Numbered from the stretch's first letter, positions 10,215 through 22,523 are shown. The stretch: 64,000 nt of DNA from Falsiroseomonas stagni DSM 19981 (GCF_900114315.1 NZ_FOSQ01000004.1:259725-323724), one strand, 5' to 3'. Translations and numbers: made by a program. Notes: a model not told the origin generated them from the sequence alone.

Positions 10215-12148
10215 GCCCGCGCCTCCGCCCGCCGCCGCGCCCGCACCAGGCCGAGGCCGATGGCGAAGATCGTGAGCAGCAGCGGCACCGTCGCGATATT
10301 GAGGATGCGGAGCGTCGTCTCCAGCCCCTCGATGTCCCGGCGCAGTTCAAGCTGCACCTGGCGGAGTTCGCCGCGCGTGCGCCGGATCTCCTCCCGTGCC
10401 GCGTCGATCTCGGCGCGCTGCTCGGGGGTGATGACGGCGTTCGCGGGGGCCTGGCCCTGACCCGGACCCTGGCGCAGTTCGCGCAGGCGGCGCTCGGTCG
10501 CCTCAAGGCGCTCGGTCAGGCCGCGTTCGGTCTGGCGGAACTGGGCCTCCGCGCTGCGGCGGATGTCCTCCACCATCTCGAAGGGCCGCAGCGATTCACC
10601 GCGGGAGCGCAGCGAGACCAGCGCCTCGCCCCCCGCCATGCTGTCGGCGAGGTTGATGATGAGATTGCCGTTGTCGCTGAAGGGCGTTGTCACCTGCTGG
10701 CCGAAGAAATCCTGCACGCGGACCCAGAAGCGGTCCTCCAGGATGTCGGCGTCGTTGCCGACGATCAGGTTGGCGGGCCCTTCGGTCCGGGCGCGGTGGG
10801 CGGGGAAATCCGCCGGGCGCTCAGCACCCTCGGCCGGAGCCGGCGCCGCCGGGAAGGCGGAGGTGAGCGGCCCGCGCACGCGGGCGACGATGGTGCGGAC
10901 CTGGCCGTCAGGCCGGAAATCCGCCAGCAGCCGGGCCGGGGAGGGATCCTGACGCACGGCCGCACTGTCCACCAGCATCGTCCGATCGCTGGTCTGCACC
11001 AGCGGCGTGAACTCGATCGTCGAACCCTCGCGCCGCCGGACCTCGCCGGCGGAGGCCACCGTCACCTGCTGCAATTCCGCGGTCGCGACCTCGCTCCGGT
11101 TCAGGCCGGCGACGGGGACGTTGTACCAGGCGAGGTAGTCCACCGCCTGCACGCGGTCCCGCGGGTCCGCCCGCACGCGCCAGGCGCCCCGGAGATCGAG
11201 CACCACCTTGTCCGACGGTGCCTCCACGCCCCAGGCATTCAGCAGGCGGGAGAGGGAGGATGAGGTATCCGTCGCCGGCCGCTGGCCGGGGGAGGGGCGC
11301 GTCGCCTGGCTTTCGCTATGCGGGTCCGTCAGCGCGATCAACCGGCCGCCGCGCATCACGAACTGGTCGATGGCGTAGAGCATCTGGTCGCTGAGGTTCT
11401 GCGCGTGGGCCACCATCAGCACCTGGACATCGGGCTCGATCACCTGCGTGTCGGGCGTGATGTCGCGCACCGTGTAGAACTGGCGCAGCTGGTTCATGGC
11501 GACGAAGGGCTGCCCGACGCCGGGCTGGCGCATCATCATCGCGCGCGGATCGCCGTTGAGCGGGAGCGAGGAGATCACGCCCAGCACCGGCCGGCGGGGA
11601 TTGGAAAGCTCCCACACCATCCTGGTCAGATCATACTCAAGAAAACGCTCGCGATCCGGCTGGAAGAAGGGGATCGTCCGCTCATCGTCCAGCAGGTTGA
11701 CGCCGGAGAGGCCGAAATAGACCTGCTCGCCCGACTGATCCACCGGCACGCCCTGGAGGCCCAGCGCAACGGCGCGGTCCTCGGTCTCGCTGAAGGGCTC
11801 GGGGTCGAAGACCTCCAGCCGCAGCTTGCCGCCGCTGACGGCGACGTATTCGTCGAGCATGGCGCGGACGCGTTCGGCATAGGCGCCATAGACCGGGATC
11901 GCGGCGCCGAGGCGGCGGGAATAATAGACCCGGAAGGTCACGGGGTCCTGCAACCCCTGCAGCACCTGCCGCGTGCCGTCGGAGAGCGTGTAGAGGCGGT
12001 TCTCCGTCAGGTCGATGCGGGCGCGGGACAGCAGCCGGTCCGACAGCATGTTGACGCCGACGGCCAGCACGGCGCCGAGGCCGAGCGCCACGAGGGCCGA
12101 GACGCCGCGCTTGCCCTGCTTCTTGGCGGTGGGGAGTGTCGTGCTCAT
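10211..12148 (-). CDS. GldG-like ABC transporter auxiliary protein
   Basis: 645 residues. N-terminal membrane helix (VSALVALGLGAVLAVGVNML), then the GldG/ABC-type uncharacterised domain with IDLTENRLYTLSDGT and VTFRVYYS, a central DUF4350-like Rossmann region (VLMVAHAQNLSDQMLYAIDQFVMRGGRLIALTDPH), a coiled-coil near 540-610 (ERLEATERRLRELR.., ITPEQRAEIDAAREEIRRTRGELRQVQLELRR) and a C-terminal membrane helix (TVPLLLTIFAIGLGLVRARRR). It begins 4 bases after the permease stop. In Bacteroidetes GldFG acts in gliding; in proteobacteria the homologues are of unclear function, so no gliding role is implied. Confidence 0.87.
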   Translation of the reverse strand: MSTTLPTAKKQGKRGVSALVALGLGAVLAVGVNMLSDRLLSRARIDLTENRLYTLSDGTRQVLQGLQDPVTFRVYYSRRLGAAIPVYGAYAERVRAMLDEYVAVSGGKLRLEVFDPEPFSETEDRAVALGLQGVPVDQSGEQVYFGLSGVNLLDDERTIPFFQPDRERFLEYDLTRMVWELSNPRRPVLGVISSLPLNGDPRAMMMRQPGVGQPFVAMNQLRQFYTVRDITPDTQVIEPDVQVLMVAHAQNLSDQMLYAIDQFVMRGGRLIALTDPHSESQATRPSPGQRPATDTSSSLSRLLNAWGVEAPSDKVVLDLRGAWRVRADPRDRVQAVDYLAWYNVPVAGLNRSEVATAELQQVTVASAGEVRRREGSTIEFTPLVQTSDRTMLVDSAAVRQDPSPARLLADFRPDGQVRTIVARVRGPLTSAFPAAPAPAEGAERPADFPAHRARTEGPANLIVGNDADILEDRFWVRVQDFFGQQVTTPFSDNGNLIINLADSMAGGEALVSLRSRGESLRPFEMVEDIRRSAEAQFRQTERGLTERLEATERRLRELRQGPGQGQAPANAVITPEQRAEIDAAREEIRRTRGELRQVQLELRRDIEGLETTLRILNIATVPLLLTIFAIGLGLVRARRRAEARA

Positions 12149-12152
12149 GCGA

Positions 12153-12887
12153 TCAGTCCGCCTTCCGCTGGTCGATCGCGATGGTGTTCGCGAAGAGGAA
12201 GAAGGCCATGAAGGAGGCGAAGAAGACGAAGTCCCGCGCCGCGATCACGCCGCGGGTGAAGCCGTTCAGCCGGTCCGTGATGCTGATGGCGCGCGCGAGG
12301 TCCGCCAGCAGCGGGATGCGCTTCGACAGGAACTCCGTCACCACCGGGCTGCCCGCCGCCGTCAGGAAGAAGCAGGCCGCGACGGCCAGGACGAAGGCGA
12401 TGACCTGGTTCTTGGTCATGGCGGAGATCGCCGCACCCACCGCGAGGAAGGCGCCCGCCACCATCATGCAGCCGAGATAGCCGGTCAGGATCACGCCATT
12501 ATCCGGGTTGCCCAGCACATTGACCGTGATGACCAGCGGGAAGGTCAGGGCCAGCGCGATGCCGCAGAAGGCCCAGGCCGCGAGAAACTTGCCCAGCACC
12601 GCCTGCCACTGCGCGATCGGCAGGGTCAGCAGCAATTCGATGGTGCCGAGCCGCCGTTCCTCCGCCCACAGGCGCATGGTCAGCGCGGGCACCAGGAACA
12701 GGAAAAGCCAGGGCACGAAGGTGAAGAAGGGCGTGAGGTCCGCCTGGCCGCGGGCGAAGAAATTGCCGACCGTGAAGGTCAGCGCCCCCGCCATGATCAG
12801 GAAGATGACGATGAAGACATAGGCGACCGGCGTGGCGAAATAGCCCGAGAGTTCGCGCCGGAAGACCGTGATCGCGCCACCCATCAC
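12153..12887 (-). CDS. ABC-2 type transporter permease (GldF-like)
   Basis: 244 residues with six hydrophobic segments in the ABC-2 arrangement; the conserved element MRLWAEERRLGTIELLLTLPI lies near residue 75. The start is the GTG overlapping the ATPase stop (GTGA); the adjacent ATG one codon later (TGATG) is equally possible. Placed between its ATPase and the GldG-like partner, it forms the membrane channel of the system. Confidence 0.9.
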   Translation of the reverse strand: MMGGAITVFRRELSGYFATPVAYVFIVIFLIMAGALTFTVGNFFARGQADLTPFFTFVPWLFLFLVPALTMRLWAEERRLGTIELLLTLPIAQWQAVLGKFLAAWAFCGIALALTFPLVITVNVLGNPDNGVILTGYLGCMMVAGAFLAVGAAISAMTKNQVIAFVLAVAACFFLTAAGSPVVTEFLSKRIPLLADLARAISITDRLNGFTRGVIAARDFVFFASFMAFFLFANTIAIDQRKAD

Positions 12888-13615
12888 GCGGCCTCCGCGG
12901 CGGGAAGCGTGAGGCTGCGGAAGACGGCATCCATGCTGGGGCCCCGGGCGGCGAGTTCGGCCGGCGTCTCATCCGCCACCACGCGGCCGCGGGCGATGAC
13001 CACGGCGCGGGAGCAGACGGCGCCCACTTCCTCAAGGATATGGGTGGAGATCACGATCGCCTTCGTCGGCGCCATGGCCAGGATCAGGTTGCGGACATCA
13101 TGCTTCTGGTTCGGGTCGAGGCCATCCGTCGGCTCATCGAGAACCAGCACGGCCGGGTCGTGCAGCAGCGCGGCCGCCAGGCCGACACGGCGCTTGAAGC
13201 CCTTCGAGAGGGTCTCCACGGGCTGCAACCGCACGCCCTCCAGCTGCGTCAGCGCCATCGCCTTGGCCACCCGGTCCTGCAATTCGGACCGGTGGAAGCC
13301 GCGGGCCCGGCCGCAGAACTCGAGAAAGCCGGTGACGGTCATCTCCGGATAGGTCGGCGCGCCTTCCGGCAGGAAGCCGAGGTGCCGCTTGGCGGCCACG
13401 GGCTTGTCCACCACGTCGTCGCCGCAGATGCGCGCGGTGCCGGAGGTGGGCGTCATGAAGCCCGCCAGCATGCGCATGGTGGTGGATTTGCCGGCGCCAT
13501 TCGGCCCGAGGAAGCCCACGACCTCCCCCTTGGCGACGGTGAAGCTCACATCGTCCACGGCCGTGAAGGCGCCGAAGCGCTTCGTCAGGCGCTCGATCTC
13601 GATCAGCGCGGTCAA
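12884..13615 (-). CDS. ABC transporter ATP-binding protein (GldA-like)
   Basis: 243 residues. Walker A GPNGAGKST, Q-loop GFLPEGAPTYPEMTV, signature TLSKGFKRRVGLA, Walker B VLVLDEPTDGLD and the switch histidine (STH) are all intact. The start is a TTG, with no strong ribosome site, so a slightly different N-terminus is possible. First gene of the five-gene minus-strand operon (ATPase, permease, GldG-like, DUF4340, NUDIX), in which most junctions overlap by 4 bases. Confidence 0.92.
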   Translation of the reverse strand: MTALIEIERLTKRFGAFTAVDDVSFTVAKGEVVGFLGPNGAGKSTTMRMLAGFMTPTSGTARICGDDVVDKPVAAKRHLGFLPEGAPTYPEMTVTGFLEFCGRARGFHRSELQDRVAKAMALTQLEGVRLQPVETLSKGFKRRVGLAAALLHDPAVLVLDEPTDGLDPNQKHDVRNLILAMAPTKAIVISTHILEEVGAVCSRAVVIARGRVVADETPAELAARGPSMDAVFRSLTLPAAEAA

Positions 13616-13655
13616 GGCTCAGCCCCCGGTTTCCCCGGCGCAGCGATTAAGGACG

Positions 13656-13680
13656 CGGGGGGTGCGATGCAAGCCCCCCG
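13656..13680. other. Strong GC hairpin in the divergent intergenic region
   Basis: CGGGGGG at 13656-13662 pairs with CCCCCCG at 13674-13680 around an 11-base loop that itself can pair (TGC/GCA). It lies 40 bases upstream of the ABC ATPase start on the minus strand and 107 bases before the SOS promoter on the plus strand. It has no T-tract, so a terminator call would be weak; a leader hairpin or insulating structure is possible. Confidence 0.4.
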
Positions 13681-13786
13681 GGCGCCTGCAGATCATAAGG
13701 CGGGCTAAGGAGGCTGTTCTCTGTTTTTCACGCAGCGGGCCTACGCTGAACTGGGAGGTGCGGAGCGTGGCTCGCCAAATCTCCTA

Positions 13787-13815
13787 TTGACAAAACGAAC
13801 AAAATAGGAACATAC
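13787..13815 (+). promoter_or_regulatory. Promoter with perfect LexA (SOS) operator upstream of the muramidase gene
   Basis: A consensus -35 hexamer TTGACA at 13787-13792 is followed by GAAC-N7-GAAC at 13797-13811 (GAAC 13797-13800, AAAATAG, GAAC 13808-13811). This is the reverse complement of GTTC-N7-GTTC, the established LexA target of alphaproteobacteria. The box covers the spacer and the expected -10 position (13810-13815, CATAC-like), as for a repressor that blocks polymerase. The stretch is AT-rich relative to the genome. The muramidase ATG is 35 bases downstream with a GGAGAGA ribosome site. Confidence 0.8.
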
Positions 13816-13845
13816 GCCGCGAGACTCGTTGTCGGAGAGAACGCC

Positions 13846-14778
13846 ATGGCGCTCATCCCTCTTACTGAGGAAGGCCTTCGCGGCGCCATGCGCGATAGCC
13901 GCTACTGGCAGTCGGGCCATCCTGAGCGCGAAGACTATGTGGGCTGGGTGAGCCACGGGTGGCGCGCGCTCCATGGATCGCCATACCAGGACCCGTCTGG
14001 TAGCCCGGTCTTGTTTGTTCAGGCTTACACGCGCGTCCGCGATGGGCACATCGAGCAGGTATCCGCTCACCAGAGGTCCACCCCGGCTCGAACCGGCGAC
14101 AACGCTGCCGGTGGAGTACCCGCACAGCGGGCTGGGGATGGCGCAGAGCAACCGGCAACGCCGCCGAACGACACGGCGCCGCCGAGACCATCGGAGATCT
14201 CAAGGAATGGCGCGGCGTTTCTGTATCAGTGGGAGGCACAAGCCGGTGTAAGTGACAGGCCACACTGGCCTGGCGGCAACAGTGGTGTGACGCTAGGGCC
14301 CGGCTACGACATGGGCAGTCGGAGCCGCGAGCAGGTGCAAGGCGACCTCACCGCAGCAGGGGTTCCAGCCAACGCTGCCGCAGCGCTCGCCGGGGGAGCC
14401 GGACTCAGAGGCCAGGAAGCCGGCAACTTCGCTACTGCACAGCGGGATGCGGTCAGGCTTACCGACGACCAGCAGAGGGCATTAATGACGATTGCGGTGG
14501 CGCCCGCCCAGCGTGCTGTCGCAAACGCAGTTGCGGTTCCACTGAACCAAAATCAGTACGATGCGCTCGTCTCGCTTACCTACAACATTGGCAATGGCGC
14601 ATTCCAGCGCAGCACGCTGCTGCGTCGTTTGAACGCCGGCGACTATGCAGGCGCGGCAGAGCAGTTTGGGGTTTGGGCTCGATCGGGGGGCGCTGACCTG
14701 CCTGGACTCGTCGCGAGGCGCGCGGCCGAGCGGCGGCTTTTCGATTTCCCGTTCGGTACTGACGGAGCAGTGCCATGA
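13846..14778 (+). CDS. Pesticin-like muramidase (lysozyme fold), putative SOS-induced bacteriocin/effector
   Basis: 310 residues. The C-terminal half (about 120-305) is a T4-lysozyme-like muramidase: Glu130 in FLYQWEA, the block SGVTLGPGYDMG at 146-157 giving Thr149 and Asp155, and LNQNQYDALVSLTYNIGNGAF near 233-253. The SGVT-x-G-x-G-x-D pattern is that of the pesticin toxin domain. Residues 1-80 form a separate domain ending in VQAYTRVRDGHIEQVSAHQRS, a motif I associate with phage minor head/tail-type proteins; a Pro/Thr-rich linker (80-118) follows. There is no signal peptide. It cleaves, by inference, the glycan strands of peptidoglycan. The gene sits behind a LexA operator, overlaps the inhibitor gene by ATGA, and has visibly lower GC than its neighbours, suggesting transfer. 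Confidence 0.8.
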   Translation: MALIPLTEEGLRGAMRDSRYWQSGHPEREDYVGWVSHGWRALHGSPYQDPSGSPVLFVQAYTRVRDGHIEQVSAHQRSTPARTGDNAAGGVPAQRAGDGAEQPATPPNDTAPPRPSEISRNGAAFLYQWEAQAGVSDRPHWPGGNSGVTLGPGYDMGSRSREQVQGDLTAAGVPANAAAALAGGAGLRGQEAGNFATAQRDAVRLTDDQQRALMTIAVAPAQRAVANAVAVPLNQNQYDALVSLTYNIGNGAFQRSTLLRRLNAGDYAGAAEQFGVWARSGGADLPGLVARRAAERRLFDFPFGTDGAVP

Positions 14779-15188
14779 TCCAGCGAGCCGTTCTCGCTGC
14801 GGCTCTGCTCGCCGGCGCCACGGTGGCTCGTGCGCAGGCCGCGTCCGAGCCGGACCAACAGCCACTGGAGGCGTGCCGAAACCATCCCGGCTGGACGCCG
14901 ACCGGCGCTGCCATCTGCGCTCGCGAGGCGACGGATGCCGCGGACCAGCGCATTGCGGTGTTGATGCGGGAGGCCAGATCGCGTGCCCTTGCGTTGCGCA
15001 GCGCCGACCTCGCCGCGTCTCAGGCGGATTGGCAACGGTACCGGGACCTCCACTGCGGCCTCTTCGATCGGGGAGACGGATCGAGCGGCAGCCAGACGCC
15101 CGCCGATGTTCAACTGTGCCGCCTGGCCCGCACCCTCCGTCGGGAATCGGAGTTGCGGGAACTGATCTACCTTATGGGTCCACGCTAG
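14775..15188 (+). CDS. LprI-like (DUF1311) periplasmic lysozyme inhibitor, putative immunity protein
   Basis: 137 residues with a clear Sec signal peptide (MIQRAVLAAALLAGATVARAQA). The mature part has the DUF1311/LprI pattern: four cysteines (34, 48, 94, 115), the ASQADWQRYRDLHC segment with Trp86, and a final Cys-x-x-R-x-x-R helix. LprI of Mycobacterium tuberculosis inhibits lysozyme. Its ATG overlaps the stop of the muramidase gene, so the two are translationally coupled under one SOS promoter. I infer that it protects the producer's periplasm from the muramidase, as Pim does against pesticin. The domain is also found away from toxins, so the pairing is the main argument. Confidence 0.78.
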   Translation: MIQRAVLAAALLAGATVARAQAASEPDQQPLEACRNHPGWTPTGAAICAREATDAADQRIAVLMREARSRALALRSADLAASQADWQRYRDLHCGLFDRGDGSSGSQTPADVQLCRLARTLRRESELRELIYLMGPR

Positions 15189-15249
15189 GGTCCGGTCTTC
15201 ACGGCCTCAACCGCTTCTGGCGCCCGACGCCCTTTCCGTTCGAGGCCCG

Positions 15250-17370
15250 CTAACCCGCATCCAGTCGCGCCAGGGTCGGGTCATGGTCGAACAGCGCCAG
15301 CAGGGCCAGCGCCGCCTGGCCGCGCTCGCCCTCCAGCGCCGGGTCGCGGTCCAGCAGCACGGTCGCGTCCCGGTTGGCGATGTGGGTCAGGCGGGCGCAT
15401 TCCTCGGCATCCTCCCGCGGGTCCAGCAGGCGGGCGCCGGGCAGGCCGGATTGGCGGGCGCCCAGCGCATCGCCGCCGCCGCGGGTCAGCAGGTCTTCCT
15501 CCGCAATGCGGAAGCCGTCCTCCGTATCCCGCAGCACCAAGAGCCGACGCTTTTCCGCCTCCCCCAACCCGACGGAGTGGACGAGGAGGCAGGAGGAGGG
15601 TTTGGAGCCGCGCCCGACCCGGCCGCGCAACTGGTGCAAGGCGGCCAGGCCGAAGCGCTCGGCCTGCTCGATCAGCATGATGGTGGCTTCCGGCACATCG
15701 ACGCCGACCTCGATGACCGTGGTCGCGACCAGCAGGCGCGTGGTGCCGGCGGCGAAATCGGCCAGCGACTTCTCCCGCACCGCCAGTTCCTGCATGCCAT
15801 GGGCCATGCCGACCAGGCCGGGGAAATGGCCCTGGAGTTCGACGAAGCGGTCCTCCGCCGCCACGCTGTCATCGCGTTCGCCGCCGGTGATGGCGCGGAC
15901 GACCCAATAGGCGCGCTCGCCGCGGGTGATCGCCTCCCGCAGCCGGTCCACGATTTCCGGCAGGCGGTCCTGGCTGGCGATGCGGGTGGCGATGGGCTGG
16001 CGGCCGGCGGGCTTTCCTTCAAGGCGGCTGACGGCCATCTCGCCCCATTGCGTCAGCAGCAGGGTGCGGGGGATGGGGGTCGCGGTCATCACCAGCATGT
16101 CCGCGTCCTGCCCCTTGTTGGCGAGCATGAGGCGCTGGCCGACACCGAAGCGATGCTGTTCATCGACCACGGACAGGCCGAGGTCCCGGAACGCCACCGC
16201 ATCCTGGAACAGCGCATGGGTGCCGACGACGATCTGGACCGATCCATCGGCCAGCCCGCGCAGCACGCGCTTGCGTTCCTTGCCCTTCACGCTGCCGGTC
16301 AGCAGTTCGACATGCACCCCGGCGGGCAGGCAGAGTTTTGCCAGTGTCCGAAGATGCTGGCGGGCGAGCAGTTCGGTGGGGGCCATCAGCGCGGCCTGGG
16401 CGCCGGATTCCACGGCCTGGAGCATGGCCAGCACCGCCACCAGCGTCTTGCCGGACCCCACATCGCCCTGCACCAGGCGGAGCATCCGGCGGGGCGCGGC
16501 CATGTCGGCGGCGATATCGGACAGCGCGGCCTGCTGGCCGGGTGTCGGCGGGTGGCCGAAGGCGGCCAGCGCCTTGGCCTGAAGCTCGCCCGTGCCGGGC
16601 ATGGCCCGCCCCGGCCGGCCCCGCTGGCGGCGGCGGACGAGCGCGATGGCGACCTGGCCGGCCAGCAGCTCGTCATAGGCAAGCCGACGCCGGGCCTCCA
16701 GCGTCGGCAGGGCGGTCGGGCGTTGCAGGCTGCGGATGGCGGCATCGAAGGCCGGCCAGCCTTCCCGCTTCAGCAGCGCCCCGTCGGCCCATTCCGGCAG
16801 CGGCGCCAGCCGGCCTAGCGCGGCCCCCATCGCCATGGCGATGCGCTTCGGCGTCAAATCCCGCACCATCGGCCAGACCGGCTCGATCAGCGGAAGCTGG
16901 TCCTCGCGCTCCGCCACCAGCGGGTTCATCAGGGCGAAGCCGCCGCCGGCCTCGGTCATCACCCGGCCCGACAGGTAGCGGAAGCTGCCTTCGGGCAGCA
17001 GCTTCTGGATCCAGGGCAGGCGGCCATTCATGAAGCGCAGCGTCAGTGGCTTGCCGCCGGCCGTCGCCTTCACCTCGACATAGGGACGACCGGTGCGGCC
17101 GGACCGCGCGGCGCGCAGCGCGATGACCTCTGCCTCCAGGATGCAATCCTGGTCGGGCGGGGCCTCGGAGGGCGAGGGGACTCGGCGGCGGATGATGACG
17201 CGTTCGGGCAGGTGCAGCAGCAGGTCGAGCACCCTGTCGCCGCCTGTGGCTTCCGCCAGCAGCCGCGCCAGCGTCTCCCCCACCCCCGGCAATTCCCGCA
17301 AGGGGGCCAGGAGGGGGGCCAGCAGCCCGGTATGGGCGGGGAGCGCCGGGGAGGGTTCAGGCGTTGTCAC
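15250..17370 (-). CDS. recG: ATP-dependent DNA helicase RecG
   Basis: 706 residues, standard length, with GTG start. N-terminal wedge/OB domain, then SF2 helicase motifs: Walker A QGDVGSGKT, the RecG-specific DEQHRFGVGQR, TATPIPRTL, and the C-terminal ATTVIEVGVDVPEATIM and QLRGRVGRG. RecG remodels stalled replication forks and recombination intermediates. It is divergent from sdhE-mfd, with only 33 bases between the starts, an arrangement I know from other alphaproteobacteria. No LexA box is visible in that short region. Confidence 0.96.
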   Translation of the reverse strand: MTTPEPSPALPAHTGLLAPLLAPLRELPGVGETLARLLAEATGGDRVLDLLLHLPERVIIRRRVPSPSEAPPDQDCILEAEVIALRAARSGRTGRPYVEVKATAGGKPLTLRFMNGRLPWIQKLLPEGSFRYLSGRVMTEAGGGFALMNPLVAEREDQLPLIEPVWPMVRDLTPKRIAMAMGAALGRLAPLPEWADGALLKREGWPAFDAAIRSLQRPTALPTLEARRRLAYDELLAGQVAIALVRRRQRGRPGRAMPGTGELQAKALAAFGHPPTPGQQAALSDIAADMAAPRRMLRLVQGDVGSGKTLVAVLAMLQAVESGAQAALMAPTELLARQHLRTLAKLCLPAGVHVELLTGSVKGKERKRVLRGLADGSVQIVVGTHALFQDAVAFRDLGLSVVDEQHRFGVGQRLMLANKGQDADMLVMTATPIPRTLLLTQWGEMAVSRLEGKPAGRQPIATRIASQDRLPEIVDRLREAITRGERAYWVVRAITGGERDDSVAAEDRFVELQGHFPGLVGMAHGMQELAVREKSLADFAAGTTRLLVATTVIEVGVDVPEATIMLIEQAERFGLAALHQLRGRVGRGSKPSSCLLVHSVGLGEAEKRRLLVLRDTEDGFRIAEEDLLTRGGGDALGARQSGLPGARLLDPREDAEECARLTHIANRDATVLLDRDPALEGERGQAALALLALFDHDPTLARLDAG

Positions 17371-17403
17371 GAGATCACGGCGCTTCGGGCTGACAGGATT
17401 CCC

Positions 17404-17768
17404 ATGCGCCTCTATATGCCAGCACCGAGCATGATGACGATGTCAGACCCAGAACTCCCCCCTGAAGACCTGTCCCCCCGGCGCCGCCGCCTGCAGTTCC
17501 GCGCCTGGCACCGCGGCACGAAGGAAACCGACCTGATGGTGGGCGCCTTCGTCGCCCGCCATATCGCGACCTTCACCGAAGCGGAACTGGACGATCTGGA
17601 ACAGGTGCTGGAACTGCTGGACGTCGATCTGCAGGACTGGCTCTCGGGACGCAGGCCCATCCCGGCGGAGGTCGCCAGCCCGATGCTGGCCCGGATGGCC
17701 GCGGAATGCGCGGGCAGGGCGGCGGGGACCACGCCGGAGATCAGGGCGGGACTCGGGCTGGACCCGGC

Positions 17769-17772
<4 letters not shown>
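17404..17772 (+). CDS. sdhE: FAD assembly factor SdhE
   Basis: The core RLQFRAWHRGTKETDLMVGAFV contains the RGxxE motif of SdhE (YgfY/Sdh5), which helps insert covalent FAD into succinate dehydrogenase. The ATG at 17404 has an AGGA site 5 bases upstream and gives 122 residues; in-frame ATGs at 17416, 17431, 17434 and 17440 would give shorter proteins closer to the usual 90-110. Its stop overlaps the mfd start by ATGA. Confidence 0.85.
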
Positions 17773-21383
<3,611 letters not shown>

Positions 21384-21395
21384 GGGCGGCCGGGA

Positions 21396-22055
21396 TCAGC
21401 CTTCCACCACCGCCACGTCCAGCAGGCGCTCGATCACCTCCGGCTCCTGCGCGCCAGCGATGGCGTGGCGGCCCTGCACGACGAAGCAGGGCACGCCATT
21501 GATGCCCAGGCGGTGGGCGCGCAGGTTGTCGGCATGCACCGCCTCCACTTCCGCGGGGCCCGACAGCAGGCGGCGCGACGCGCCTTCATCCATGCCGAGG
21601 GTCGCGCCGATCGAGGCGAGGACGGCGATGTCGCCGATGTCCTGGCCCTCGCAGAAATAGGCCTGGAACAGCGTATCCACCGCATCGGCGGCGACGCCGT
21701 GCTGGTCCGCCAGCCGCACCAGGCGATGGGCGTCCAGCGAGGGGGGGATGCGCCGGATCAGGTCGAAATTGAAGATCAGGCCTTCCCCCCGGCCGAGTTC
21801 CGCGATGGTGGCGTGCAGGCGCCGGGCGCGGTCCTCGCCCCCGAACTTCCGCACGATGTAGTCCTGCCGCGGCACGCCGCCCGGTGCGATGTCCGGATTG
21901 AGCAGGAAGGGGCGCCAGGTGATGTCGGCGGCGATGTCGGGCCGGGCACGCAGGGTGCGGCGCAGCCGTCGCGTGCCGAGGAAGCACCAGGGGCAGACCA
22001 GATCGAAGACGACATCGATCTGCAGCCTGGCGCGGGGCGGGGAGAGGATGTTCAC
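21396..22055 (-). CDS. DsbA-family oxidoreductase (FrnE-like)
   Basis: 219 residues from a GTG. Thioredoxin-fold protein with Cys21-Pro-Trp-Cys24 (DLVCPWCFLG) and the cis-proline region INGVPCFVV near residue 185. This is the FrnE/2-hydroxychromene-2-carboxylate isomerase subgroup of DsbA proteins; no signal peptide, so cytoplasmic. The partner substrate is unknown. A 9-bp stem hairpin lies 13 bases upstream of the start. Convergent with mfd (12-base gap). Confidence 0.88.
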   Translation of the reverse strand: MNILSPPRARLQIDVVFDLVCPWCFLGTRRLRRTLRARPDIAADITWRPFLLNPDIAPGGVPRQDYIVRKFGGEDRARRLHATIAELGRGEGLIFNFDLIRRIPPSLDAHRLVRLADQHGVAADAVDTLFQAYFCEGQDIGDIAVLASIGATLGMDEGASRRLLSGPAEVEAVHADNLRAHRLGINGVPCFVVQGRHAIAGAQEPEVIERLLDVAVVEG

Positions 22056-22067
22056 GACACCACGATA

Positions 22068-22089
22068 GCACCGCCCGTGCGGGCGGTGC
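22068..22089 (-). terminator. Possible terminator hairpin after the globin gene
   Basis: Perfect stem GCACCGCCC (22068-22076) and GGGCGGTGC (22081-22089) around loop GTGC, directly downstream of the globin stop on the minus strand. No T-tract follows, so it is either a factor-assisted terminator or a leader hairpin in front of the DsbA-family gene. Confidence 0.5.
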
Positions 22090-22097
22090 AGCCGGGT

Positions 22098-22523
22098 TCA
22101 GGCTGCGGCGCGCGGTGTTTCGGTGGCCTCGATCATCGTGCGCGCCAGCACCCCGTAGGCGGCAGCCCAGGCGTTACGGACCTCGGCGGTGAAATGGGGC
22201 CCGAGGCCTTCCGCCAGGGTCTCCAGCAGGGCCTGGCCGACCGTGTCGTAGTGGGCCGGCTGGACGCCATAGGCCCCGTGCCGGGCACCGAGGGCGGCGA
22301 CTGCGGGCAGCAGGGTGTCCGGCCGGCGCAGATGGGCCACGACGAAGCCGATGGCCTGCATCAGCTTGCGGCCCTGGTCCCTGATGTCGGTCCGGGCGAA
22401 GAGGGGCTTCAGCGCAGGATCGAGGGCGAACAGGCGTTCGTAGAAAATGGCGGCGGCGGGTTCCGCTATCGGGGCGACGAGGCGGAAGCTGTTCTCGACG
22501 ATGGCGGTCTGGACGGGGGTCAT
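22098..22523 (-). CDS. Single-domain bacterial globin
   Basis: 141 residues, the length of a haemoglobin domain without the reductase part of flavohaemoglobin. IFYERLFALDPALKPLFA matches helices A-C; His82 in ALGARHGAYGV is the proximal haem ligand. Likely roles are nitric-oxide or oxygen handling. An AGGAG ribosome site precedes the ATG. Single gene followed by a hairpin. Confidence 0.9.
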   Translation of the reverse strand: MTPVQTAIVENSFRLVAPIAEPAAAIFYERLFALDPALKPLFARTDIRDQGRKLMQAIGFVVAHLRRPDTLLPAVAALGARHGAYGVQPAHYDTVGQALLETLAEGLGPHFTAEVRNAWAAAYGVLARTMIEATETPRAAA

